From the NCBI GenBank assembly GCA_021785435.1, contig JAJYFE010000025.1, positions 1 to 37,964 on the forward strand: a DNA stretch of 37,964 nt, in the 5' to 3' direction. The notes under the pieces are model-generated. The model saw only the letters and a list, made by a program, of their open reading frames with translations. It made no database searches and was not told the DNA's origin. This document shows, in pieces, positions 9,155-18,248 of the stretch. Each line of letters begins with the position of its first letter. Position 1 is the first letter of the stretch. Made by a program: the position numbers and the translations under genes. The stretch is from Planctomycetota bacterium. Its GTDB lineage: Bacteria > Planctomycetota > Phycisphaerae > WQYP01.

Positions 9155-10432
9155 TCAGAAATAAAAGTGTACGCCGAGGCCAAAATATTGAATTGGATTG
9201 ACGAAGAATTGGCCATAATAAGAATGGCCGGTATAAAATTCGAGCAGAAACTGCAGCCGCGGACTGTCGGGTCGGCCGTTGGTTGCCTGGATGCCGGCGC
9301 GCAGCGAAATGTCCGTATCGTAATGATTGTAGCTCCAGTTTTGGAAATCCGCGCCCGCGACGGGATTCCAGCGGGTGTACGGTGTGCGCCACAGCACCGG
9401 TCCATGATATTCAGCGCCGTATTCGAAGGTCCATTTACCCAGCGTGCTGGGCCCGACATCGACCAGGTAGCCGCCGCCGCCGTACACGCGGAAAGTGCGG
9501 CGCCACAGGTCCAGCGACACAATACTGTTGATCTGTTCGTAACTGATCTTGGTGCGCAGACCTGTGCCGGGTATGCCACTGGAGTTGGCATAGTACGCTG
9601 GATTGTTGATCAGGAATTCATCGCCCAGGTGGGAGCTTTGGTGGAAGAACCGAACGATAAAGGAAAGATTACGATGCCGAAACGCCGCATAACCGCCGAC
9701 GAAGTAATCCGCGTTTTGTAAGTCCTTATGCGTCGTGTCCATGTTGAAGTAGGCATAGACATCCGCCTGCATCCCGCCTTCTTCCTGCCAGCCGCCGGGA
9801 AGATTGTCACGAAAAAACGGGATCGTATCACCAATACTCACCGCCACCACATCTTTCAACCCGTTCGGATGGTAGGGGGAATAATGGGCGTAGGCGGCGG
9901 AGGAGCCGGGCCACTTCGGATCGGCTAATAACGGCGTAAATAACCGGCCGGGAGGGAAAAATCCCGTCGGCAAACGGTATAAAGGGCCGTGCCGTTTCCA
10001 GGCCGGTGGGGAGAAGGTCAGGCGATATTGTCGCGGCAGAGGCGGGAGGAACGGTAGGGTTTGTTGTTTCCGGTTCCTGGTTTCTGGTTGCCCCGCCGTT
10101 GGCGACGGGAGCGGATGCAGGGCGGATGCGGCAACGGGGGGACCCGGGATGGAGTGGATGGTACGGATACCCACAGCGCGGATTCCCGGAACCGCCAGGA
10201 GCGATTTCTTTATCCGCGCGGCTTCTTGCGGTGGCATGGAGGGAAGGGTTAATTTCACCACGCCATGATGCACCGTCAACCGCAGAGGGTGCACGTGATA
10301 GCGTAGCCGTAACACGGCGGTCAGATAACCGGTCAAATATTGGTCGCTAGGCGGCGGTGCGGCGTGACCCCGCCCGACCGTTCCGCCAATGAGCCACAGC
10401 ACCAGAAACGCCGGCATAAGTACGTTACGCAT
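9155..10432 (-). CDS. Secreted/outer-membrane protein: signal peptide, BON-like segment, DUF1207-type beta-barrel
   Basis: Signal peptide MRNVLMPAFLVLWLIGGTVGRGHA; short BON-like repeat; C-terminal LADPKWPGSSAAYAHY...VAVSIGDTIPFFRD...NADYFVGGYAAFRHRNLSFIVRFFHQSSHLGDEFLI; ends YFGLGVHFYF (terminal aromatic). Confidence 0.65.
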   Translation of the reverse strand: MRNVLMPAFLVLWLIGGTVGRGHAAPPPSDQYLTGYLTAVLRLRYHVHPLRLTVHHGVVKLTLPSMPPQEAARIKKSLLAVPGIRAVGIRTIHSIPGPPVAASALHPLPSPTAGQPETRNRKQQTLPFLPPLPRQYRLTFSPPAWKRHGPLYRLPTGFFPPGRLFTPLLADPKWPGSSAAYAHYSPYHPNGLKDVVAVSIGDTIPFFRDNLPGGWQEEGGMQADVYAYFNMDTTHKDLQNADYFVGGYAAFRHRNLSFIVRFFHQSSHLGDEFLINNPAYYANSSGIPGTGLRTKISYEQINSIVSLDLWRRTFRVYGGGGYLVDVGPSTLGKWTFEYGAEYHGPVLWRTPYTRWNPVAGADFQNWSYNHYDTDISLRAGIQATNGRPDSPRLQFLLEFYTGHSYYGQFFVNPIQYFGLGVHFYF

Positions 10433-10748
10433 GGCCGAGCTCCAGTCATGATTCCGCGCCCCGCCCGTCTTTTCACGTCGCCAGCCATCCCTCCAGCGAC
10501 CATGGGGGCACATTCTCGCTGAAATCCTCGTGTTCAAAGCCGTCACTTATCTCCTGCGGACGTGTAACGGGCGTAGCCACGACGGCCGCGGGATTGCGAT
10601 CCACGCGGCTGTCAAATATGTTCCTCCGTGCCCTCTGTGTTCTCTCTGTGGTGAAACGTTCGGGCTATCGGGGGCGAGGGTGGTGGTGCGGGTAGCGCCC
10701 CACCTCGCTATTTTCAGGACAGTGGAATTTTAACACATGTCCTGAAGG

Positions 10749-11948
10749 TTACACCAGTGCCGGCAACGCTACCGCGGTTGTCGTGTGTTCCGGCGGCGGC
10801 TGGGGAGGTTCTTGAAGAGGTCGGCCAGCGGTGATGTCCAACATGCGTTGCAGGCTCACGCGGGACCAATAGGCATCGAACGGATCCACCTTAATTTGAT
10901 TCACCACCTCGCCTGCGACCAGATGGTCCAGCACCCAAAGCAAATGCGCCGGGTCGATACGGTACATGGTCGTACACAGACACTGGCATTCGGACAGGAC
11001 GATTATGGTTTGTTCAGGATGCTGCCGGGCCAGCCGGTTGACCATGTGCACCTCTGTGCCAATGGCCCACTTGTCACCCGGCGCCGCGGCGGCAACTTGC
11101 TGGCGGATGAATTCGGTCGAACCAACCAGATCGGCCTTTCGCACCACCTCCCAGCTACATTCCGGGTGTACCAACACCTTCACGCCCGGTAGTCGCTGCC
11201 GGGCTTGCTCCACATGTTCCGGGCGGAATAACTGATGGACGCTGCAGTGGCCTTTCCAGAGGATAAACGTGGCGTCGCGCAGCTGCTGCTCGGACAGGCC
11301 ACCCGCCGGTTTCCGGTAATCCCACAAGACCATGCTTTCCAACGAAAACCCCATTTTCCAACCCGTGTTGCGGCCCAAATGTTGATCGGGAAAAAAGATG
11401 ATCTTCGTATGCGGCGGCGCACCGGGCTTTTGCCCGTCCAGCGCCCAGGAAAGGATTTTTTCGCAGTTGCTGCTGGTGCAGACGGCTCCGCCATGCTGGC
11501 CGACGAAGCTTTTCACCGCGGCGCTGGAGTTAACATAAGTGATCGGCACCAGGCGGAAATCCGGGTCGGCACTGTTGGCCTGCTCCAAGGCGGCGAAAGC
11601 GTCTTCCACGTCATCTAGTGCGGCCATATCGGCCATGGAGCAGCCGGCACCCAGGTCGGGCAGGATTACCTGCTGATGCGGAGCCGTGAGCACATCGGCT
11701 GATTCCGCCATAAAGTGCACGCCGCAGAAAATGACATACTGGGCGTCGGAAAGGCCCGCCGCCTGGCGCGAAAGCGCAAACGAATCGCCGATGAAATCCG
11801 CAAACTGGATAACATCATCCTGTTGATAGTGGTGGCCGAGGATCACCAGCTTCCTGCCCAACTGCTCCTTGCGCCGGGCGATACGGGCGAAAAGTTCCTG
11901 GGAAGGCATCTGCAAATAGGATTTCGGTATCGGTTGCTGCCAATGCAT
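10749..11948 (-). CDS. nadA: Quinolinate synthase A
   Basis: KLVILGHHYQQDDVIQFADFIGDSFALSRQAA...VIFCGVHFMAESADVL...PDLGAGCSMADM...ITYVNSSAAVKSF...CTSSNC...FPDQHLGRNTG...VHPECSWEVV; start MHWQQPIP chosen inside longer ORF 10749..12167. Confidence 0.93.
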   Translation of the reverse strand: MHWQQPIPKSYLQMPSQELFARIARRKEQLGRKLVILGHHYQQDDVIQFADFIGDSFALSRQAAGLSDAQYVIFCGVHFMAESADVLTAPHQQVILPDLGAGCSMADMAALDDVEDAFAALEQANSADPDFRLVPITYVNSSAAVKSFVGQHGGAVCTSSNCEKILSWALDGQKPGAPPHTKIIFFPDQHLGRNTGWKMGFSLESMVLWDYRKPAGGLSEQQLRDATFILWKGHCSVHQLFRPEHVEQARQRLPGVKVLVHPECSWEVVRKADLVGSTEFIRQQVAAAAPGDKWAIGTEVHMVNRLARQHPEQTIIVLSECQCLCTTMYRIDPAHLLWVLDHLVAGEVVNQIKVDPFDAYWSRVSLQRMLDITAGRPLQEPPQPPPEHTTTAVALPALV

Positions 11949-12037
11949 GGTGATCACCTTTTCCATCCAAATTATAGCGGGGCGAACCGCTGGACACCAA
12001 GCCTGGCTTAACGGCCGGCGCGGATCAACGCTGCTGC

Positions 12038-12709
12038 TCAGGCGAGTCGGCGGCGCCCGTTGGCATTGAACCATTGCTGCAACGCCTGGCCGGGGCAGGA
12101 GGTTGGTTGATCGGCCAGTTCCCGGTGCGTAAAGATAGCCCGGGGCGGCAGGTGATAGATCCGGCAAAAACCAGTTAGAAATTTTACCAAGCCATCCAGT
12201 TGGCAGGGTGGCGGTTTCTGAATATCGAAATTTCCCAACAGTACGACGCCGGCATTATGGTCATTGTGATTCTTGACGTGGGCGCCTTGAAACTGGACTG
12301 GCCGCAGTTGCCAGATGCGTCCCACGCGATCAATCGCAAAGTGGTAACCGATATCCGCCCAGCCGCGACCTTGGGGGACGGGGGCGGCATGAAAGCGGCG
12401 GATCTCCTCCAGGTGGGTGGCGGTTTCGCGCTGGCTGCTTTTCCAGAACGCTTCCGGGAAACCGGTGTGATGCACGGTCACGCGGCAAATGTATCCCATT
12501 GGAACGAGGCACGCCGCCGGCGCCGGCGCGGTGGTGAACGCACAGCGCGGTTGGCAGAACACGGTGCCGCGGTGGAGCGTCCCCAGCACTTGTTGATCCG
12601 CGCCGGGAAAAATAGCCGCCATTTCATCGAGCTGGCTGCGACGCATGATCCGCCTCGCTCTGCTGCTGGTTACGGTCCTCGGCCGGGCTGTTAGCCATCT
12701 AAATTTCAA
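12038..12709 (-). CDS. N-acetylmuramoyl-L-alanine amidase (amidase_2/PGRP family)
   Basis: VTVHHTGFPEAFW...GRGWADIGYHFAIDRVGRIWQLRPVQFQGAHVKNHNDHNAGVVLLGNFD. Confidence 0.85.
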   Translation of the reverse strand: MKFRWLTARPRTVTSSRARRIMRRSQLDEMAAIFPGADQQVLGTLHRGTVFCQPRCAFTTAPAPAACLVPMGYICRVTVHHTGFPEAFWKSSQRETATHLEEIRRFHAAPVPQGRGWADIGYHFAIDRVGRIWQLRPVQFQGAHVKNHNDHNAGVVLLGNFDIQKPPPCQLDGLVKFLTGFCRIYHLPPRAIFTHRELADQPTSCPGQALQQWFNANGRRRLA

Positions 12710-13142
12710 GGCGCTTGGTAATCCGGACGATCAAATCGCGGGCGGTATCAACATCCAGTCGGCCGGGAAGCCAGGGCACATAAAAAGTATCTCCGCGCTT
12801 CCGTGGAATAATGTGATAATGCAGATGCAGCACCGACTGCATCGCCTCGGAACCGTTGTTGAGCAAAATATGGCAGGCCGGCGCCTCAACCGCCGCGGTG
12901 ACCGCTTTGGCCATGGCCGGCAGAAACTGGCCGAGGTGTCCGAGCAGTTCGGCCGGAACGTCGAAAACATTGTGGTAATGGCTTTTGGGGACCACGAGTG
13001 TATGGCCGGGTACAACCGGGCCAATATCCAGAAAACAGATCAGCGTGTCATTTTCGTAGAGCTTGTGACAGGGAATTAGGCCGGCGACGATGCGACAAAA
13101 GATGCAACCGGGATCGTGAGGAAGAATCGGTGGCTCGCCCAT
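12699..13142 (-). CDS. HIT family protein
   Basis: CIFCRIVAGLIPCHKLYENDTLICFLDIGPVVPGHTLVVPKSHYHNVFD...LHLHYHIIPRK (HxHxH motif). Confidence 0.9.
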   Translation of the reverse strand: MGEPPILPHDPGCIFCRIVAGLIPCHKLYENDTLICFLDIGPVVPGHTLVVPKSHYHNVFDVPAELLGHLGQFLPAMAKAVTAAVEAPACHILLNNGSEAMQSVLHLHYHIIPRKRGDTFYVPWLPGRLDVDTARDLIVRITKRLEI

Positions 13143-13460
13143 GGCGGCACTCCTTGGTCCGGCTGGCTCCGGATCCACCGGGGCTGAAGCGCGGCACCTG
13201 GTTATTTTTCATCCGTTTTTTTCCGTCCTCCGCAGCGCCATGTTTTCACTCGCAGCGGGTCGCCGCGGGCGACTAAACTTAGGGGCATTGGTCTCCATGG
13301 TGGGGCGATTCTCCGACCGGCTACGGCGGGCGCCCCACGCGCCCGTTTATCCCGATCCATCGGGACTGAAAGTCGCCGTGGGGACTCTTCGACAGGGTAC
13401 TTACAATTCTGTTTATTCTAACACCTAACCCCTATAGCCTAAAACCCGTCTACATCGGTT

Positions 13461-13480
13461 CACCGCGCTAAAGCGCGGTG
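13461..13480. repeat. REP-like palindrome, same architecture as 29543-29562
   Basis: CACCGCGC TAAA GCGCGGTG, 8-bp perfect stem. Confidence 0.6.
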
Positions 13481-13522
13481 CGTGGGGTTCGCCTTTTTAG
13501 CGTCTTTCATCACCTTGTCAAG

Positions 13523-13930
13523 CTAATCGGCGAAATCGACCAACTGGACCAGGGCAATATCGCCACCGTCACCTAAACGCCACTCGGCTGTTTTAATGAT
13601 GCGGGTATAACCGCCGGAGCGGTCGACGTAGCGCGGAGCTATATCCTTAAACAGCTTTTGCACGACCGTATCGTCGAGCAGGCTTTCCGGCTCCTTCGGA
13701 TTGGTCATGAGGCGGTCACGCAGGCGGGCGATCACGGTCCGGCGGGCGGCGAGCGTATTTTTTCGAGCCAAGGTGATCAGCGGCTCCACGAAACGCACCA
13801 GTTCCCTGGCTTTCGGCACGGTGGTACGGACCTGACCGTGCTCGAAAAGCGATTGAGCCAGGTTGCGGAGCATGGCGCGGCGGTGGGCGGCGGTGCGGGA
13901 CAACCGGCGACCGCAAACAAGATGACGCAT
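13523..13930 (-). CDS. rplQ: Ribosomal protein bL17
   Basis: MRHLVCGRRLSRTAAHRRAMLRNLAQSLFEHGQVRTTVPKARELVRFVEPLITLA. Confidence 0.96.
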   Translation of the reverse strand: MRHLVCGRRLSRTAAHRRAMLRNLAQSLFEHGQVRTTVPKARELVRFVEPLITLARKNTLAARRTVIARLRDRLMTNPKEPESLLDDTVVQKLFKDIAPRYVDRSGGYTRIIKTAEWRLGDGGDIALVQLVDFAD

Positions 13931-13953
13931 GGTAAAGTCCTTGTACCGGGCGG

Positions 13954-15105
13954 CTACGACTTACTGGCAGCCGCCTTGTCCTTGGCCGCATCCTTGGCCG
14001 TCTCTTTGGCGGATTCCTTCGCCGGCTCCTTGGCGGAATCCTTGGCCGTCTCCTGGGAGGAATCCTTGGCCCCATCCTGGCTGGCCGCCGGCGCCGTTAC
14101 CGCCGCGGGCGTTTCTGGTTCCGGGATACGCATGCCCAGCGACAGCCCCATTTCATGTAATTTCTTCTTGACTTCCCGCCGGCTGGATTTGCCGAAGTTG
14201 CGCACTTTGTCCAGCTCTTCATCGGTGAACCGGACCAGATCGCCGATGGTATGGATCTTGGCGGACTCCAGGCAGTTGCAGGCCCGCGAGGAGATACCCA
14301 TGGTGGTCACCGGCTGGTAGAGTTTGGCGGCCGCTTCGGGAGAAAGTTCCACCGGAACGGTCGGAAGGTCCGTTTCCACGGGCGCGTCCACCAGTTCTCC
14401 CGGTTCGAAATGTTGCAGAAAAGCATTCAGATGTTTACGCAGAATCTTAGCCGCTTCCACCAGCGCCAGGCCGGGGGCGATGGTGCCGTTGGTCCAGATT
14501 TCCATGAGCAGCCGGTCGTAATTCGTCTTTTGGCCGACGCGCATATCCTCGGTCTTATAGCGCACGCGGGTGACGGGGGAGTAAACCGAATCGATTGGAA
14601 TCACGCCGATGATCTGCTCCGCGGGCGTATTTTCAGCGGCGGTGACAAAGCCGCGCCCCTTGCGAACTTCCAGTTCCAGGTCGAAAGTGTTATCGCTGGT
14701 CAGGGTCGCGAGCACCAGATCTTTGTTGTGAATCGTCACGGCCGTGTCACCTTGTAGATCCCCCGCAGTGATTGTGCCCGGCCCCTTTTTGCGGACCGCC
14801 AGCGTTTTGGCATCCTCGCCCTCCAGGGACACCACCAGAGACTTGATATTGAGGATAATGTCCGTCACGTCTTCGACCACGCCGGGCAACTGGGCAAACT
14901 CGTGTTCCGCGCCGGCCATACGCACCCAAACGGGAGCGGCCCCCTCCAGGGAGCTTAAAAGAATCCGGCGCAGGGAGTTGCCCAGAGTCGTCCCGAATCC
15001 GCGCTCAAACGGTTCCACGGAAAATTTCCCGTAGGTCGCGGTGGCGACCGCCGGATCGGCCTCCACGCGGGTAGGCAGTTCCAAACCCAGCCAACGCATC
15101 CGCAT
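13954..15105 (-). CDS. rpoA: RNA polymerase subunit alpha with AK-rich C-terminal tail
   Basis: YGKFSVEPFERGFGTTLGNSLRRILLSSLEGAAPVWVR...; alphaCTD LVRFTDEELDKVRNFGKSSRREVKKKLHEMGLSLG; tail KDSAKEPAKESAKETAKDAAKDKAAASKS. Confidence 0.96.
   Translation of the reverse strand: MRMRWLGLELPTRVEADPAVATATYGKFSVEPFERGFGTTLGNSLRRILLSSLEGAAPVWVRMAGAEHEFAQLPGVVEDVTDIILNIKSLVVSLEGEDAKTLAVRKKGPGTITAGDLQGDTAVTIHNKDLVLATLTSDNTFDLELEVRKGRGFVTAAENTPAEQIIGVIPIDSVYSPVTRVRYKTEDMRVGQKTNYDRLLMEIWTNGTIAPGLALVEAAKILRKHLNAFLQHFEPGELVDAPVETDLPTVPVELSPEAAAKLYQPVTTMGISSRACNCLESAKIHTIGDLVRFTDEELDKVRNFGKSSRREVKKKLHEMGLSLGMRIPEPETPAAVTAPAASQDGAKDSSQETAKDSAKEPAKESAKETAKDAAKDKAAASKS
13985..14080 (-). repeat. 12-bp tandem repeat (8 imperfect units) inside rpoA 3' end
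   Basis: GCCGCATCCTTG GCCGTCTCTTTG GCGGATTCCTTC GCCGGCTCCTTG GCGGAATCCTTG GCCGTCTCCTGG GAGGAATCCTTG GCCCCATCCTGG. Confidence 0.85.
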
Positions 15106-15200
15106 AGTGTTTCTCCAACCAATGCGCCGCGCGATTATCGCCCCAAGGCATCTTTCAGCGCAGCGCGAATTCTGTCTAACCAGTTCGTTCCCGCCAGGCG

Positions 15201-15581
15201 TTACACGCGCCGCTTTTTGGGCGGACGGCAGCCGTTGTGTGGCAGGGGGGTGTTGTCTTCAATGGCACTTATTTTCAGACCACTATTCTGCAGGGCGGTA
15301 ATGGCGGATTCACGACCGGATCCCGGCCCGCGCACCCGCACCTCCAGCTCTTGGACTCCAAATTTACGGGCCTTGGCGGCACAATTCTCCGCAGCGCGCG
15401 TCGCGGCGAACGGTGTGCTCTTACGGGCGCCCTTGAAGCCGACGGTGCCCGCCGAATCCCAAGCCAGGGTTTCGCCGTTGACATCCGTGATGGTCACCTG
15501 GGTATTGTTATAACTGGCCTTGATATGCGCGATGCCGCGTACGACGTTCTTGCGAACCTTCTTCTTTCCAACCTTGGCCAT
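15201..15581 (-). CDS. rpsK: Ribosomal protein uS11
   Basis: [47 protein letters not shown]...[43 protein letters not shown]. Confidence 0.97.
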   Translation of the reverse strand: MAKVGKKKVRKNVVRGIAHIKASYNNTQVTITDVNGETLAWDSAGTVGFKGARKSTPFAATRAAENCAAKARKFGVQELEVRVRGPGSGRESAITALQNSGLKISAIEDNTPLPHNGCRPPKKRRV

Positions 15582-15803
15582 CAACCACCTCTGAACAAGT
15601 TGCCCACCGTTGTGAAAACCGTTTCCTTGGGCGTAAGGCCGCCGACGGTCCGGGAGGCAGGGCAGGTTGCACCAGCGCGCCGCGTAAAACCCCAGACCGT
15701 AGACCAGTCGCCTTAGCCATCGGAGCCTCCTGCCGCCAACCGGCCCGGGGGCGATCCGCGACGGCGGGTTTACAGCCGCCGCGGCTGCGGATCCATCCAG
15801 CCC

Positions 15804-16190
15804 TTACCCATGCAGTTCCTTAACGCCCTTCTTCCCAGCCACCGTCTTGCGAGGACCTTTGCGCGTGCGGGCGTTGGTGCGTGTCCGTTGCCCGCGCACC
15901 GGAAGATTCCGCCGGTGCCGGGCGCCGCGGTAGGAGCCGATGTCTTTCAAGCGGCTGATGTGCTGCTGAATCTGCCGCCGCAGCACGCCTTCCACGATGT
16001 AATTTCGGTCGATAATGGTTCCGATCCGAGCGACCTCATCTTCGGATAACTCCTTGGCCCGTTTCTGCGGGTCCACGTCGGCCTCTTTGAGGATGTCCCG
16101 GCTGTTCTTAGGCCCCAGGCCGTAAATATAACGGAGGCTGATGTGGATGGGCTTTTCCTGAGGGATATCCACGCCCGCGATACGCGGCAT
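15804..16190 (-). CDS. rpsM: Ribosomal protein uS13
   Basis: [34 protein letters not shown]...[37 protein letters not shown]. Confidence 0.97.
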   Translation of the reverse strand: MPRIAGVDIPQEKPIHISLRYIYGLGPKNSRDILKEADVDPQKRAKELSEDEVARIGTIIDRNYIVEGVLRRQIQQHISRLKDIGSYRGARHRRNLPVRGQRTRTNARTRKGPRKTVAGKKGVKELHG

Positions 16191-16247
16191 AAAAACTCCT
16201 TGACCTCCATCGGGCCCGTTGTCCGACGGCTCCGACTGAATTCCGGT

Positions 16248-16364
16248 CTATCCCTGCCGCTGCTTATGGCGGGGATCCGCTTTGCAAACCACGCGCAACA
16301 CCCCGCGGCGGCGCACCAGAATGCAATGCTCACAGATACGCTTCACGCTGGCGCGAACTTTCAT
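16248..16364 (-). CDS. rpmJ: Ribosomal protein bL36 (38 aa, below ORF-track cutoff)
   Basis: Manual translation: [38 protein letters not shown]. Confidence 0.93.
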   Translation of the reverse strand: MKVRASVKRICEHCILVRRRGVLRVVCKADPRHKQRQG

Positions 16365-16479
16365 ACGGATAGCTCCCGACAATCCGCAGCTGGCGGATGA
16401 TGCCGCGGCGGAGCGGGTAAGCCACCCCGCGGCGAAACCAATTATTATACCCGATTACACCAGAAAATGCCAACCGCGG

Positions 16480-16695
16480 TCAATTGCGCATCACGATCCG
16501 CCCCCGGGACAAGTCGTAGGGGGACATTTCCACCGTGACATGGTCGCCTGGCAGGATCCGAATGTAATTCACCCGCATTTTGCCGGAAATATGCGCCAAA
16601 AGCACATGGCCGTTTTCCAGCTTCACACGGAACATGGCATTGGGTAGGGCTTCCGTCACCGTAGCTTCAATACGAAGCGCTTCATCCTTGGGCAT
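16480..16695 (-). CDS. infA: Translation initiation factor IF-1
   Basis: [71 protein letters not shown]. Confidence 0.95.
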   Translation of the reverse strand: MPKDEALRIEATVTEALPNAMFRVKLENGHVLLAHISGKMRVNYIRILPGDHVTVEMSPYDLSRGRIVMRN

Positions 16696-16806
16696 GCGTT
16701 TCCTCTGCTGAACGTCCCCGCCGCGCGACCCCATCCGCTTCCGCCCCGCACTGCCGCCAGACGAGTATACGGGATGGGTTGGCCCCGAAAACGATACTAT
16801 CCGGGA

Positions 16807-17589
16807 TCAGTTTCCATTTGTCAAGATTTCACAGCCCCGCCGCGTGACCGCCACGGTATGTTCGACATGGGCGGCACAAGAATGGTCCCGCGTGACAACG
16901 GTCCAGCCGTCGGCGGATACCGCCACTTCGGGTCGACCGCGGATAACCATTGGCTCAACGGCCAGAGTCATTCCCTCCCGCAGGTAGAAATCATCACGAT
17001 TCAAGAATTCGGGCGAGACGAAATTGGGAACCTTGGGATCCTCGTGCATGCGACGGCCGATGCCATGACCGACAAATTCACGTACGCAGGAAAATCCGTG
17101 TCGCTCCACATACTGCTGCATGGGGCCGGCCACGTCGCTCCAGCGTAAGTGGGGGCGGATCAGGCGGATCGCCAGCCGCAAGGTCTCTTCGGTTACGCGG
17201 ATCAGTTCGCGCAGTTCGGGCGGGGCTGGCTCCAGCGCCACGGTAATGGCTGAATCCCCGCACCAACCGTCGACGCGCACGCCGCAGTCAATGCTTACCA
17301 CGTCGCCGGCGCACAGCACCCGCGGACCGGGAATACCATGGACCACCTCGTCGTTAACGCTGATGCAAGTATGTCCCGGGAAGCCTTGGCCCTCTTCATA
17401 GGTGGGGTAATTTTTGAACAAGCCCACCGCGCCAGCCGCGGTAAAAGTCTCCCACGCCAGTTGATCCAGTTGGGCGGTGGTTACACCGGGGCGGGCCAGA
17501 TCGCGGCACCGGTCCAAAGTTTGCCGCACCACGCGGCCGGCCCGGCGCATCGCTTCAATTTCCAGAGGGGATTTCAAAGCGATTCGCAT
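16807..17589 (-). CDS. map: Methionine aminopeptidase type I
   Basis: IALKSPLEIEAMRRAGRVV...CISVNDEVVHGIPG...GDVVSIDCGVRVDGWCGDSAIT...EFVGHGIGRRMHEDPKVPNF...LREGMTLAVEPM. Confidence 0.95.
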   Translation of the reverse strand: MRIALKSPLEIEAMRRAGRVVRQTLDRCRDLARPGVTTAQLDQLAWETFTAAGAVGLFKNYPTYEEGQGFPGHTCISVNDEVVHGIPGPRVLCAGDVVSIDCGVRVDGWCGDSAITVALEPAPPELRELIRVTEETLRLAIRLIRPHLRWSDVAGPMQQYVERHGFSCVREFVGHGIGRRMHEDPKVPNFVSPEFLNRDDFYLREGMTLAVEPMVIRGRPEVAVSADGWTVVTRDHSCAAHVEHTVAVTRRGCEILTNGN

Positions 17590-18248
17590 GGCTTTGACGT
17601 TAGATCAAAATGGCGGCGTACCATCCGCACGGCTTGTTCGGCCACGGCGTCAATCGAACCGGATGCGTCCATGGTGGCTAACAATTTACGCTGGGTGAAA
17701 TAGGCCAGCACCGGCGCCATCGTTTCCTGGTAGGTTTCCAGGCGCCGGCGCACCGTCTCCGGCGCATCGTCGGGGCGCAAAGTCAGTGCCGCATCATCGC
17801 GGTCGCAGTGTTCGGGAACCAGCGGTGGGCGGGAATCCAGATGGTACACGGTTCCACACTTCGGGCAGATGCGTCGTCCCGCGAAACGGCGGGTTAGTAC
17901 CGCGGCCTCGAGGGTGAAAATTAATACCAGGTCCAGGGGCATATCCTCCCCGGCAAGAAAGCCATCCAGCATCCGGGCCTGCGCCAAGGTGCGGGGATAA
18001 CCGTCGAGAATAAACCCCTCCCGGGCGCCGCGGACCCGCTCCTGCACCAGTTGCACCAGCAGATCATCGGGGACCAGCACGCCTTGATCCAGGAATTGCC
18101 GCACGCGCCGACCGAGGGGGGTGCCGGCCGTTTTCTCCGCGCGCAACAGATCCCCGCTGGACAGATGGACCAGGTGAAAGACGGCGGCCAGGCGCTCAGC
18201 CTGGGTGCTTTTGCCCGCGCCCGGCGGCCCCAGCAGCGCGATTCTCAT
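17574..18248 (-). CDS. adk: Adenylate kinase
   Basis: MRIALLGPPGAGKSTQAERLAAVFHLVHLSSGDLLR...FILDGYPRTLAQA...CPKCGTVYH. Confidence 0.95.
   Translation of the reverse strand: MRIALLGPPGAGKSTQAERLAAVFHLVHLSSGDLLRAEKTAGTPLGRRVRQFLDQGVLVPDDLLVQLVQERVRGAREGFILDGYPRTLAQARMLDGFLAGEDMPLDLVLIFTLEAAVLTRRFAGRRICPKCGTVYHLDSRPPLVPEHCDRDDAALTLRPDDAPETVRRRLETYQETMAPVLAYFTQRKLLATMDASGSIDAVAEQAVRMVRRHFDLTSKPCESL

Noticed and set aside
9167-9721. 184-aa + strand ORF
   Set aside because: Antisense to the DUF1207-like protein, no domain signal
13658-14320. 220-aa + strand ORF with SLAxSLAxS repeats
   Set aside because: Antisense of rplQ/rpoA; its repeats merely mirror the 12-bp minisatellite
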